From positions 62,001 through 126,000 of the forward strand of contig CADCDP010000005.1 of assembly GCA_902800305.1 (NCBI GenBank): 64,000 nucleotides of DNA. The letters run 5' to 3'. Source of the DNA: an uncultured Bacteroidales bacterium. Lineage in GTDB: Bacteria > Bacteroidota > Bacteroidia > Bacteroidales > Bacteroidaceae. Both the position numbers and the translations under genes were made by a program. The notes beneath the pieces are model-generated. The model was not told the origin of the DNA, searched no databases, and saw only the letters and a list, made by a program, of their open reading frames with translations. Below, in pieces: positions 23,952 through 36,125 of the stretch. Position 1 is the first letter of the stretch; each line of letters starts with the position of its first letter.

Positions 23952-26273
23952 ATGGTAAAAGGATTTTTTGCCTCATGCCTTACGCTTTGTTCTCTTGGCA
24001 TGATGGCGCAGAGTCACCAGGTTGACTCGATGAAAGTGATTCGCCTCGATGAGGTGAATGTGGTTTCCACACGTGCGAATGAAACAACGCCTATTGCCCA
24101 CACGGATGTGAGCAAGGAGCAAATTGCCGAACTGAACAGCGGTAAGGATTTGCCGTTCTTGCTCTCGACCACTCCCAGCGTGACCCTCTCCAGCGATGCG
24201 GGCAACGGCATTGGCTACACAAGCATCCGATTGAGGGGTGCTGACCCGAGCCGCATCAACATCACAGCGAATGGCATTCCGCTGAACGATGCGGAAAGTT
24301 CGACGGTGTTCTGGGTAAACATGCCCGACTTTGCCTCGTCAGCAGAGAACATCCAGATTCAGCGTGGTGTGGGCACTTCGACGAATGGTGCAGGTGCTTT
24401 TGGTGCCACGGTGAACATTCAGACGGCAAAGCCTGGCATGGTGCCATCGTTCGGATTGGATGCGTCGGGCGGTTCGTATGGCTCTCATAAGGAGACGCTA
24501 AAGTTCTCCACGGGGATGCTTGCCGACCACTGGACGGTGCAGGGACGGCTCTCCCACATTGCCAGCGACGGCTATATCGACCGTGCCCAAACAAGGTTGA
24601 ACTCTTACTTCCTGCAAGGAGGCTACTACGGCGACAACACGGTGGTGAAGTTCATCACGTTCAACGGGCAGGAGCGCACCTATCATGCCTGGAACTACAC
24701 GAGCAAATACGAGCAGAGCCTCTATGGTCGCAGGTATAACTCTTGTGGAGAGTACTACGATGCCGACGGCAACCGGCTCTACTACGACGGACAGACCGAC
24801 AACTACCATCAACAGAACTACCAGCTGTTGTGGAACCAAATTTTCACGCCGATGCTGAGCATGAATGTGGGCTTGCATTACACGAAGGGACAGGGGTATT
24901 ATGAGCAGTATCAGGTGGGAAAGCCTTGGACCCACTTCGGCTTGAGCACCAACCCCGAACTGTACGAGGACTTGGTGGATCAGCAGAAGATGGACAACGA
25001 CTTCTATGGCATCGTGACTTCGCTGAACTTCGACAACCGCCAGAACGTGCATGCCACCTTGGGCGGCGGTTGGAACCAATATGAGGGCGACCAGTTCGGC
25101 CACATCGTCTGGGTAAAGCCAAACGTGGCAACTGAGGTGTGTACACCTGCTGCGTTGACACCTGACTTTGAGTACTATCGCAACCATGCGAGGAAGTCCG
25201 ATTTCAATGTGTATGGAAAGGTGAACTACGAACTGCTGAAGGGCGTAAACGCTTTCGTCGATTTGCAGTACCGCCATGTGATGTACAAGATGCAAGACCC
25301 AACGGTGGCATACGGGGTGAACACGGACAAACGCTATGTGATTGACAACCACTATGACTTTTTCAACCCCAAAGTGGGTGTAAACTACGACATCACCCCG
25401 CAACACAAGGTGTATGCCTCCTATGGCATCGGCCACAAGGAGCCTGTGAGGAACAACTTCATGCAGCAGATAGCCAACCCCGACCGTACCGACGCTGTGG
25501 CTAAGGCGGAAAAGCTGGGCGACTTGGAAGTGGGGTACAAGTTCCAAAGCCAGCACTTCTCAGCAGGTGTCAACTTCTACTGGATGAACTACAAAGACCA
25601 ACTTGTGCTGACAGGCGAACTGAATGCCATCGGCGAGGCGCTGACGAAGAACCTCGACAAGAGCTACCGCATGGGTGTCGAACTGGAGGCTGCATGGATG
25701 CCTTCGAAGTGGTTCCGCTGGGATGCCAACGCTACCTTCTCACGCAACCGTGTGAAGGACATCACGGTGACGCTCAACGATGAGCAGGCGACAAAGGTAA
25801 ATCTTGGCGACCAACCCTTAGCGTTCTCGCCAGAAGTGTTGCTGAACAACATCTTCACCTTTACCCACAAGGGTTTCCGTGGCAGCATCATCAGCCAGTA
25901 CATCGGCAACCAATACTTGACCAACACGGGCTTTAAGTACTTGCAAGGCAAGGACGAACAAGGGAACGACTGTTGGGAGACATTGCAGCTGAAACAACAC
26001 TTCACCACCGACCTCGACCTCTCCTACACCAGCTCGCTGAAGAAGTTCGGCATCAACGAGGCTACCATCGGCATAACATTCTACAACCTCTTCAGTGCCA
26101 AGTTTGACAACAACGGATGGGCTGCCCCCGCCTATAAGCGGGATGCCAACGGGCAAGTGGTGGCATACAACGCCAACTACAACAACTACGGTGCCCTCCA
26201 CGACCTTTGGGCAGTAGGCTTCGCTCCACAAGCACCCTTCCACTTCATGGCACACCTGTCACTCAACTTCTGA
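23952..26273 (+). CDS. TonB-dependent outer-membrane receptor, probable thiamine uptake (OMR1-type)
   Basis: A 773-aa outer-membrane receptor with signal peptide (MVKGFFASCLTLCSLGMMAQ), a TonB-box-like VNVVSTRA, a plug domain (residues ~55-160, with YTSIRLRGADPSRINITANG and FGATVNIQTA) and a 22-strand barrel ending in the aromatic-terminal HFMAHLSLNF. There is no N-terminal carboxypeptidase-like domain, so it is not a SusC type. It is first in an operon behind a TPP riboswitch and followed two bases later by a PnuT-like transporter and a thiamine pyrophosphokinase, the known omr1-pnuT-tnr3 arrangement of Bacteroidetes. Thiamine or a thiamine phosphate as ligand is therefore well supported by context. 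Expression is expected to fall when TPP is plentiful. Confidence 0.93.
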   Translation: MVKGFFASCLTLCSLGMMAQSHQVDSMKVIRLDEVNVVSTRANETTPIAHTDVSKEQIAELNSGKDLPFLLSTTPSVTLSSDAGNGIGYTSIRLRGADPSRINITANGIPLNDAESSTVFWVNMPDFASSAENIQIQRGVGTSTNGAGAFGATVNIQTAKPGMVPSFGLDASGGSYGSHKETLKFSTGMLADHWTVQGRLSHIASDGYIDRAQTRLNSYFLQGGYYGDNTVVKFITFNGQERTYHAWNYTSKYEQSLYGRRYNSCGEYYDADGNRLYYDGQTDNYHQQNYQLLWNQIFTPMLSMNVGLHYTKGQGYYEQYQVGKPWTHFGLSTNPELYEDLVDQQKMDNDFYGIVTSLNFDNRQNVHATLGGGWNQYEGDQFGHIVWVKPNVATEVCTPAALTPDFEYYRNHARKSDFNVYGKVNYELLKGVNAFVDLQYRHVMYKMQDPTVAYGVNTDKRYVIDNHYDFFNPKVGVNYDITPQHKVYASYGIGHKEPVRNNFMQQIANPDRTDAVAKAEKLGDLEVGYKFQSQHFSAGVNFYWMNYKDQLVLTGELNAIGEALTKNLDKSYRMGVELEAAWMPSKWFRWDANATFSRNRVKDITVTLNDEQATKVNLGDQPLAFSPEVLLNNIFTFTHKGFRGSIISQYIGNQYLTNTGFKYLQGKDEQGNDCWETLQLKQHFTTDLDLSYTSSLKKFGINEATIGITFYNLFSAKFDNNGWAAPAYKRDANGQVVAYNANYNNYGALHDLWAVGFAPQAPFHFMAHLSLNF

Positions 26274-26275
26274 CC

Positions 26276-26890
26276 ATGCAAGACTATCTGAGAGACAATT
26301 GGATAGAGATACTCGGCACCCTGTGTGGTGTCGTGTATCTCTACCAAGAACTAAAGGTCAGCATCTGGATGTGGCTGACGGGAATCATCATGCCTGTCAT
26401 CTCCCTCTTCGTCTATTACGAGGCAGGGCTTTATGCTGACTTCGGCATCAACATCTATTATCTCATTGCCGCAGTGTATGGTTTCCTCGTATGGCAATTC
26501 GGGAAGAAGAAAGACCAAGCCGAACTGCCCATCACCCACACACCACGCGGCAAGTACTGGCTGCTCACCCTCACCTTTATCCTCTGCTTCGTCGCCATTG
26601 GCTTCCTGCTGCAAGCCTATACCGACAGCACTGTGCCTTGGTGGGACAGCTTCACCACCGCCCTCTCCATTGTGGGCATGTGGATGTTGGCACGCAAATG
26701 GCTCGAACAGTGGTGGACATGGGTTGCCGTCGATGCAGTCTCTTCTGCCCTCTACATCTACAAAGGCATCTACTTCTACGCCGCCCTCTACGGACTCTAC
26801 ACCCTCATTGCTATATACGGATATTTCAAATGGAAACAACTTATGACGCAGTCATCCTCGCAGCAGGTGACTACCCCACCCACCCCATAG
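26276..26890 (+). CDS. pnuT: PnuC-family transporter, thiamine type (PnuT)
   Basis: A 204-aa inner-membrane protein with about seven hydrophobic segments, of the PnuC family. The start at 26276 (MQDYLRDNWIEILGTLCG) is two bases after the receptor stop; a longer in-frame reading from 26207 would lie inside the receptor gene and is rejected. Family signatures include LYQELKVSIWMWLTG, INIYYLIAAVYGFLVW and WWTWVAVDAVSSALYIYKGI. PnuC proteins import nicotinamide riboside, but members in TPP-riboswitch operons (PnuT) move thiamine by facilitated diffusion, trapped by phosphorylation. The 3' end overlaps the next gene by 61 bases. Confidence 0.92.
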   Translation: MQDYLRDNWIEILGTLCGVVYLYQELKVSIWMWLTGIIMPVISLFVYYEAGLYADFGINIYYLIAAVYGFLVWQFGKKKDQAELPITHTPRGKYWLLTLTFILCFVAIGFLLQAYTDSTVPWWDSFTTALSIVGMWMLARKWLEQWWTWVAVDAVSSALYIYKGIYFYAALYGLYTLIAIYGYFKWKQLMTQSSSQQVTTPPTP

Positions 26891-27531
26891 CACTCCAAGT
26901 GCTGCAACAAGCTCCCTACCTCGTCTGTTGCGACGGAGCGGCACAAACCCTCCTCGACCACGGTATCATCCCCCACGCCATTGTGGGTGATGGCGACTCC
27001 CTGCCCATAGCCATCAAGCAACAATACCCCCACCTCGTCCACACCGAAAGTGAACAGGAATACAACGATTTGACCAAAGCAACACGGTACACCCTCTTGT
27101 CTTTGGGGAACACGCCGAATGGCTCTCCCCTCCCCATTACGGGGGAGGGGCAGGGGGAGAGGGTCTTTTCTTTCGCCTACCTCGGTTGCACGGGCCTTCG
27201 CGAAGACCACACCCTTGGCAACATCTCGCTGATGGCCTACTACCAACGGGAGTTTCACATCCAACCCGTCATGTACACCGACCACGGCTACTTCACCCCT
27301 GCCCTTGGCACCCACACCTTTCCTACCTTCCCTGGGCAGCAAATCTCCATCTTCCGCATCGGGTGCAACACCCTCCGCTCCGAAGAACTCCGCTGGAATG
27401 CCTACCCCTACAACGAATGGTGGCAAGGCACTCTCAACGAAGCCCTATCCGACCACTTCACCATCCACTCCGACGGCCAGTACATCATCTTCCAAACCTA
27501 CGAGGGGAAAAAAGGTAAAAGTGAAAAATGA
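26830..27531 (+). CDS. Thiamine pyrophosphokinase
   Basis: A 233-aa cytoplasmic enzyme forming TPP from thiamine and ATP, and so trapping imported thiamine. The start METTYDAVILAAGDYP at 26830 lies 61 bases inside pnuT in another frame. Motifs: LVCCDGAAQTLL, IVGDGDSL and the LGCTGLREDHTLGNI segment, all typical of the TPK catalytic domain. Between residues ~98 and ~112 there is an odd Gly/Pro insert (NGSPLPITGEGQGE) encoded by a G/C-rich palindrome (27123-27163). The last residues (KGKSEK) come from a dispersed GTGAAAA-type repeat, which supplies the stop codon. Third gene of the riboswitch operon. Confidence 0.92.
   Translation: METTYDAVILAAGDYPTHPIALQVLQQAPYLVCCDGAAQTLLDHGIIPHAIVGDGDSLPIAIKQQYPHLVHTESEQEYNDLTKATRYTLLSLGNTPNGSPLPITGEGQGERVFSFAYLGCTGLREDHTLGNISLMAYYQREFHIQPVMYTDHGYFTPALGTHTFPTFPGQQISIFRIGCNTLRSEELRWNAYPYNEWWQGTLNEALSDHFTIHSDGQYIIFQTYEGKKGKSEK
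27123..27163 (+). repeat. G/C palindromic element inside thiamine pyrophosphokinase gene
   Basis: CCCCTCCCC (27127-27135) pairs with GGGGAGGGG (27142-27150), then an extra GGGGGAGAG. It encodes the low-complexity insert of the kinase. A similar C5-TTT-G5 element precedes atpE (43988-44036). Confidence 0.7.
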
Positions 27532-27669
27532 AAAGTGAAAAATTTGCTACCGCATGTAAGGTCAAAGGGAAAAGTGAAAAGTGAAAAATTTGCTGCCGCA
27601 GCTGTTTCCAATAGTTAAAGTACAAGTGCAGTAGCAAATTTTTCACTTTTCACTTTTACTTTTTCACTT
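27513..27669. repeat. GTGAAAA...GCTACCGCA repeat, copy with two left arms
   Basis: Two left arms (ending GCTACCGCA at about 27555 and GCTGCCGCA at about 27600) and one right arm (GCAGTAGCAAATTTTTCAC, about 27632 onward). It starts inside the kinase gene, supplies its stop codon, and ends just before the promoter of the next small gene. Confidence 0.85.
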
Positions 27670-27676
27670 AAAATCG

Positions 27677-27684
27677 TATCTTTG
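27677..27684 (+). promoter_or_regulatory. -7 box for small ORF
   Basis: TATCTTTG, matching TAnnTTTG, 29 bases before the GTG start at 27714. Confidence 0.5.
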
Positions 27685-27713
27685 CACACAAAATATCCTA
27701 AAACCAGTCCAAA

Positions 27714-27902
27714 GTGAAGAAGAAAGAACAAGTAGATCAACTCCAGCGACTCGTCCACCTCATTTCCGACGACAACGAGCTGCTCAGTCGTGCCAGCACT
27801 TTTATGCAGCACCTCGTAGACATCAAGTTTGAAGTTTACGGCAACCAAGACATTAGTGCCCAGCTCCAGCGAAAGGGTAAAATGGACGAAAAGCACCAAT
27901 AA
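27714..27902 (+). CDS. Small hypothetical protein
   Basis: A 62-aa product read from a GTG start (KKKEQVDQLQRLVHLI follows the initiator). It is charged and probably all-helical, without signal peptide. Support for it being real: its own promoter box 29 bases upstream, a position between two repeat elements that otherwise flank genes, and a normal-looking composition. I do not recognise the family. The lack of an ATG and the small size leave some doubt. Confidence 0.6.
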   Translation: MKKKEQVDQLQRLVHLISDDNELLSRASTFMQHLVDIKFEVYGNQDISAQLQRKGKMDEKHQ

Positions 27903-27910
27903 CGGTCATT

Positions 27911-31054
<3,144 letters not shown>

Positions 31055-31202
31055 TCATCACATCGGACAATATGGGCACAAAGATAGGACAAAAGTAAAA
31101 AAACTCCTTTTATTCTTAGTATTGCGCTCACTTAATGCATAAATTTTTCCCGTTCGGAAAAGATAACAAGTTCTCTTTTCACCCTCTTACCCAAAATTTT
31201 CG

Positions 31203-31210
31203 TACCTTTG
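31203..31210 (+). promoter_or_regulatory. -7 box for DUF1460 gene
   Basis: TACCTTTG, perfect match. It places the transcript start near 31217 and excludes the in-frame ATG at 31135. Confidence 0.6.
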
Positions 31211-31245
31211 CAAGCACTAAAAACAACAGAAACATGAGCTGCACA

Positions 31246-32121
31246 ATGAAAAAGATAGTGGTAACAATGATGGCCGTATGGATGACTCTCTTGAATATAC
31301 AGGCACAAGGAGTGGAGTACACCAAGGAAGACAGCACTCTGGTGGTGAAACTACTGAAAGAAGCCGTCACACAACGAGGCAAGGAAAACCCCGTATTCTA
31401 TTTTGGGAAGAAGTTCTTGGGACTTCCATACGTGGCACACACACTGGAACTGGGCGACAAGGAACACCTCATTGTCAACCTGCACGAACTGGACTGCACC
31501 ACCTTTGTGGAAACCGTGGTGGCTCTCTCCCTCTGCGACCAGCAAGACCGTCGCACCTTCGACGCTTTCTGCCAAAACCTCACTCGTATCCGTTTCCGCA
31601 ACGGCCAAATGACTGACTACACCTCGCGCCTCCACTACTTCACATGGTGGGCAGAAGACAACATCCGTCTCGGTCTCGTGGACGAGGTTTGCCCGAAGTC
31701 ATCCCCCTGGGGAGCCTTCACCGCCATCCAAACCATCCACATCGACTATATGTCCGCGCATCCCACACTCTACAAGCAACTGAAGAACCACCCCGAGTTC
31801 GTCCCCACCATCAAGCAATACGAACAAGCCACCAACGGCAAGCAGTTCCGCTACATCCCCAAGAAGAACCTCTCATGGGGACAAGACACAGCATTGGGAA
31901 TCGTGAAGGATGGCGACATCGTGGCCATGCTGACTGACAGCGACGGACTCGACACCCGCCACATCGGCATCGCCTTCTGGCAAGACGGAAAGCTCCACTT
32001 ACTCCACGCATCCAGCCTCTACAAAAAAGTGCTGATGAGCAAGGAGACATTCTACGAGTATGAGGCAAAACAAGCGAAGCACACAGGCATTCGCGTATTC
32101 AGGGTCAATTACACATTATAA
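31246..32121 (+). CDS. DUF1460 family protein, N-acetylmuramoyl-L-alanine amidase-like
   Basis: A 291-aa exported protein. Start taken as MKKIVVTMMAVWMTLLNIQAQ, which gives a clean signal peptide; an ATG twelve bases earlier (31234) is also possible, but the one at 31135 lies before the promoter. The family has an NlpC/P60-related cysteine peptidase fold; the likely nucleophile Cys is in NLHELDCTTFVETV and the partner His in GLDTRHIGIAF. Bacteroidetes members act on cell-wall muropeptides in the periplasm. It is followed 18 bases later by the EFR1 ferredoxin gene and is probably co-transcribed with it, though no functional link is known. Confidence 0.85.
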   Translation: MKKIVVTMMAVWMTLLNIQAQGVEYTKEDSTLVVKLLKEAVTQRGKENPVFYFGKKFLGLPYVAHTLELGDKEHLIVNLHELDCTTFVETVVALSLCDQQDRRTFDAFCQNLTRIRFRNGQMTDYTSRLHYFTWWAEDNIRLGLVDEVCPKSSPWGAFTAIQTIHIDYMSAHPTLYKQLKNHPEFVPTIKQYEQATNGKQFRYIPKKNLSWGQDTALGIVKDGDIVAMLTDSDGLDTRHIGIAFWQDGKLHLLHASSLYKKVLMSKETFYEYEAKQAKHTGIRVFRVNYTL

Positions 32122-32139
32122 TTATACATCCATTATAAG

Positions 32140-32856
32140 GTGATTTATTGTTTTTCTGGAACAGGCAACAGCCAATGGGTGAAAGACAAACTCCAAGGGC
32201 TGATGGAAGAAGCGGAAGACACATTCGGCATGGTCTTCCCCGTGTACGGTTGGGGCATTCCCAAAGTAGTGAAAGAATACATCGAGGAACACATCGAGGA
32301 CATCAAGGCCGCCAATTACGTGTGGGCAGTCCTCACGTGTGGCGACGATATCGGCTATGCAGACGAAGTGCTCAACAAGGCACTGGGAGGAAAATTGGAT
32401 GCTGTCTTCTCAGTTCACATGCCCAACACCTACGTTTGTCTGCCAGGATTCAATATAGATAAAGAAGAGGTGGCAGCGGCGAAGGTGAAGGAAACCTTTA
32501 AAAAACTCCCATCGATAGCTGAAGCCATCAAGGGGAGAGAAAAGAAGACAGACGTGGTGCGCGGCAAGATGGCGTGGGTGAAGACATACGTGCTGCGACC
32601 GCTGTTCAATCGCTACCTTGTCACCGACAAATATTTCCACACAAACAAATACTGCTCCCAATGCAAACGGTGTGTGCGTGGCTGTCCATTAGGCAATATC
32701 ACGATGGACCAGAAGCGTAATGTCATCTGGAAACACGAAAACTGCACAGGTTGCCTACGCTGCTACCACCGATGCCCCAACCACGCCATCGAGTTCGGGC
32801 GATTCACTAAAAACAAAGGACAGAAGATTCACGATTTCGACGGTTGGCAGGAATGA
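32140..32856 (+). CDS. EFR1-family ferredoxin (flavodoxin-like domain plus two 4Fe-4S clusters)
   Basis: A 238-aa cytoplasmic redox protein, read from a GTG start (IYCFSGTGNSQWV follows), 18 bases after the preceding stop. The N-terminal ~150 residues are a flavodoxin-like fold with the phosphate loop FSGTGNS; the C-terminus holds two ferredoxin motifs, CSQCKRCVRGCP and CTGCLRCYHRCP, each ending with the Cys-Pro expected for 4Fe-4S clusters. This fusion is characteristic of the EFR1 family. Electron donor and acceptor are unknown. Confidence 0.88.
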   Translation: MIYCFSGTGNSQWVKDKLQGLMEEAEDTFGMVFPVYGWGIPKVVKEYIEEHIEDIKAANYVWAVLTCGDDIGYADEVLNKALGGKLDAVFSVHMPNTYVCLPGFNIDKEEVAAAKVKETFKKLPSIAEAIKGREKKTDVVRGKMAWVKTYVLRPLFNRYLVTDKYFHTNKYCSQCKRCVRGCPLGNITMDQKRNVIWKHENCTGCLRCYHRCPNHAIEFGRFTKNKGQKIHDFDGWQE

Positions 32857-33001
32857 CAACCATCACGAACGACCACGGGGGGACTTACATTCCAGCCAAC
32901 CCACACCACAAGACCATTGATTCTTACACCTTTTTACGTTTTTTTTTGCCTTCAATACATTTTTTTATCCATAAAAAGAAACGTTTTCCATAAAAAATGT
33001 T

Positions 33002-33009
33002 TACCTTTG
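33002..33009 (+). promoter_or_regulatory. -7 box for large surface protein gene
   Basis: TACCTTTG, perfect match, 53 bases before the ATG at 33062. Confidence 0.6.
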
Positions 33010-33061
33010 CCAGCAACAACCTAAAAAGGGAACAATGAAAAACTCAATAACTTAAAATATA

Positions 33062-36000
33062 ATGTATATGAAACAATTCTATCTTTTGAAATTAGCCCTC
33101 TTGGTGCTCTCCCTGATGGGGGCTAACTATGTGAAGGCTCAAGGGTCTGCTTCTGACCCAATGGACGAACGGTTTAACAATGGTAAATTGCCTTACGGTT
33201 GGTTTGCCGAGGGCTGGATGGTCGATAGCACGGGTGTAGCGAAGAAAGGAAGTGGCTCTACTGGATTCGATATGTCGAGCCTGATGGGTGGTGGCAATGA
33301 GTTCAACTACCTGATGACCCCTCCGCTGAAAGTGCAAGAAGGTGAGGTGTTGGTGTTTTCTGCCAAGAAAGCGGAAGCATCAGGCATGGGTGCGATGATG
33401 GGTGGCAGCAGCGACTCCACCTTTGTGGTGGAGCGTTCGGTGTATGGCGACCATCGATGGGTGAAGGTGGCAGATTTCACCACACAACTCGATTCTGTCT
33501 ATAAGACGCTCTCCATTTCGGGCACTCCTGCCGGTGAGTATCGTTTCCGCTTCAGGGCGGCTGGTGATGTGAACATCGACAGTGTGGCAGGATTCCAGAT
33601 AGATATGGAGGCTCCAGACATCCGTGTCATTCGCGGCAAGGAGGCTGTCAAGTATGTGAATCTGGGTGTGTGCAGCAAGGATAGCACGACGACTTGTGGA
33701 GTCATCAACACGGCCACAGGCACGCTCGGAGTGGAGGTGACATCGGATGACGAATCGATTTATACCCTTAGCCCCAAGGATGTTTCCGTTGCATGGGGTG
33801 ATACGGCTGCCGTGAATATCTCGTTCCTCTATCAGGGGGGACATGCGGGGAAGAATGGTGCGCAAGTGACGTTTAGACCTGTTGACGAACGTGTGGAAGG
33901 GGTGAGTTTTATCGTCGATGCGGTGGTTTCAGCCCCTGATGTGTGGACGGAGAAGTTCAATGCAGGAACTTTGCCCAAGGGCTGGTTTGCCGAGGGTTGG
34001 AAGGTGGAGAATGGTGCTGCATCGGTCATTCAGGCATCGGACGGCATGGCAGGGATGATGGGTGGCAGTGCGGCCTCCTACTATCTGGTGACTCCTCCGC
34101 TGACGTTCACAGGTGCCGACGAGGTGCTGGTGTTCTCTGCCAAGAATGGTAGCAGCGGCCAAAGCGGTATGATGGGCATGGGTGGAGGCGGTTCGACCTT
34201 CACGGTGGAGAAGTCGGTATATGGCAGCAATAAGTGGGAGAAGGTGCAGGATTTCTCTGAAGAAGTTGATTCTCTGTATAAGGCTTTGTGGGTATCGTAT
34301 ATGGAGCCAGGCGAATACCGTTTCCGTTTCGTGGCTACAGACAGCATCCTCATCGACAGCGTGGCTGGTTTCCACATCGACAACGATGCTCCAGACCTCT
34401 ATGTGACGCTGGATAGTGCTGTCGTCACGCAGGTGGGGCTTGGCATGAGGAATGCAGATGTGACGAAGACTTTTGAGGTGAGGAATACGGGTACAGGTAC
34501 ACTTCAGGTCAATGTGTCTTCGTCCAATCCGAATGTGTTCAGCCTCAGCCAGACAAGCCTTTCCGTTGCATCGGGCGAGACAGCCAAGGTGGATGTGACG
34601 TTCAAGGTGGAAGAAGGACTCCTTGGCGAGAATAATGCTTTCATCACTTTTGCCCCCACCCATGAGCGTCTGTCTGCCCAGACTGTGAGCATACAGGCTT
34701 ACAAAATGCCTACCGATGTGTGGTCGGAGAACTTCGAGCCTGAGTTTGTGATAGAAGATGAGTCGCAACCGCTCGAACTGCCTGTGGGTTGGGAAACGAC
34801 GGGTTGGGAAATCACCAAGCCCAGTGACGGTGGTGGCATGATGGCTATGTTTGGCGGCGGCGGTGGTGCGCCCAAGACATGGATGGCAACTACAGAGTCG
34901 GAAGACTACGAGCTGGTAACCCCACGTCTGCAAGCTCAGAAGGGCGATGTGATGCGCTTCTTGGCCGAGATGGGCGGCGGCGGTATGGACATGATGTCCA
35001 TGATGGGCATGGGCAGCGGCGGAGGAAGCGGTCTGCTCTATGTCTATTATAGTCGCGATTTCGACGAGGACTGGACGCTGTATGGCACTTACACCCAGAC
35101 TGGAACGGTCTTCTTCAAGGCTCCCTATTCGGGTGTCTATCGACTGAAGTTCAAGGGTCAGTCTGTCTCGCTCGACGACTTCCAAGGATTCCGTCTCCCC
35201 ATTGAAGAAGTAGCTCTGGTGGATGGCGAAGATGGCATCAACAGTTTGGTGCTTGACAAGTATGACGGTCAGGTGGTGAACATGGTCTATGACCGTGTGC
35301 TCTCTGCTGTAGATAACGGCGATGGCTCTTGGACTCCCAAGGCTTACACGCTCTGTCTGCCCTACGACCTGCGTTTCAGCGACTACGATGAGCCTAACAA
35401 GGTGAAACTCTACCAACTGTCCTACATTGACAACTATTACAAGCAGTTCGTATTCGCCGAGGCGGGCAACAGCGTCGAGGCAGGCAAGGCTTATCTGGCG
35501 GTGGTGGAACGTGGGAATGTGCGTTTGGATGCCATCGACGTGACGATGCAAGCCAAATCGACAGAGACTGCAGACAGCGTGACAGTAAACGACTACGAAA
35601 GGTGGTTCTTCGACAAAGAACAGACTCAGATGGGTGCTTGGATGGGCACATTCAGTGGTATGGATGGTGCTGAAGCAGATAGCTTACATGTCTATGCCTT
35701 GTGCGATGATGGCTCATGGGCACGCCTGATGTCGTCTGCCGACGAGAACGAAAACCCCAGATTGACAGCATTCCGAGCCTATTTCTTGGCGAATGACTCG
35801 ATTGCCGACCACTATGACATGAATCCTGCTCCCGTGCGTCATGCTCCGAAGACTGAAACGTTGGGCGGAAATGCTTATCAGACTATGTTCCAGCAGGGTG
35901 GAGCAAACGGAGGAGAGGTGGCTGATATGCCTAACCTGCTGTTTGATGGCGACATCACCATTTCCACCGCTAACGTGACTGGCATTGCTCCGACGATTCA

Positions 36001-36115
36001 CACCATCGACAACGATGGCACTCACCGCTACTTCGACCTACAAGGTCGTCGGCTGGAGGGAAAACCACTCAAGGGCTTTTATATTGAAGATGGAAAAAAG
36101 TTAATGGCTCAGTAA
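33062..36115 (+). CDS. Large secreted modular protein with Met/Gly-rich loops
   Basis: A 1017-aa exported protein (signal peptide ending NYVKAQ; Met3 at 33068 could also start). It carries three jelly-roll modules of the cleaved-adhesin/choice-of-anchor type, each with a PxGWFAEGW or PVGWETTGW start, a LVTPPL or similar strand, and YRFRF near the end, at about residues 30-180, 295-455 and 555-720. Between the first two and after the second are Ig/ASH-like domains (VINTATGTLGVEV, VRNTGTGTLQVNV). Every jelly-roll contains one or two Met/Gly-rich loops (GMGAMMGGSS, GMMGMGGGGS, MMAMFGGGGG, MDMMSMMGMGSGGG). The C-terminus RYFDLQGRRLEGKPLKGFYI is a Prevotella-type tail. Probably surface-exposed; function unknown. 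A lipoprotein gene follows after ten bases. Confidence 0.8.
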   Translation: MYMKQFYLLKLALLVLSLMGANYVKAQGSASDPMDERFNNGKLPYGWFAEGWMVDSTGVAKKGSGSTGFDMSSLMGGGNEFNYLMTPPLKVQEGEVLVFSAKKAEASGMGAMMGGSSDSTFVVERSVYGDHRWVKVADFTTQLDSVYKTLSISGTPAGEYRFRFRAAGDVNIDSVAGFQIDMEAPDIRVIRGKEAVKYVNLGVCSKDSTTTCGVINTATGTLGVEVTSDDESIYTLSPKDVSVAWGDTAAVNISFLYQGGHAGKNGAQVTFRPVDERVEGVSFIVDAVVSAPDVWTEKFNAGTLPKGWFAEGWKVENGAASVIQASDGMAGMMGGSAASYYLVTPPLTFTGADEVLVFSAKNGSSGQSGMMGMGGGGSTFTVEKSVYGSNKWEKVQDFSEEVDSLYKALWVSYMEPGEYRFRFVATDSILIDSVAGFHIDNDAPDLYVTLDSAVVTQVGLGMRNADVTKTFEVRNTGTGTLQVNVSSSNPNVFSLSQTSLSVASGETAKVDVTFKVEEGLLGENNAFITFAPTHERLSAQTVSIQAYKMPTDVWSENFEPEFVIEDESQPLELPVGWETTGWEITKPSDGGGMMAMFGGGGGAPKTWMATTESEDYELVTPRLQAQKGDVMRFLAEMGGGGMDMMSMMGMGSGGGSGLLYVYYSRDFDEDWTLYGTYTQTGTVFFKAPYSGVYRLKFKGQSVSLDDFQGFRLPIEEVALVDGEDGINSLVLDKYDGQVVNMVYDRVLSAVDNGDGSWTPKAYTLCLPYDLRFSDYDEPNKVKLYQLSYIDNYYKQFVFAEAGNSVEAGKAYLAVVERGNVRLDAIDVTMQAKSTETADSVTVNDYERWFFDKEQTQMGAWMGTFSGMDGAEADSLHVYALCDDGSWARLMSSADENENPRLTAFRAYFLANDSIADHYDMNPAPVRHAPKTETLGGNAYQTMFQQGGANGGEVADMPNLLFDGDITISTANVTGIAPTIHTIDNDGTHRYFDLQGRRLEGKPLKGFYIEDGKKLMAQ

Positions 36116-36125
36116 CTACCCTAAA

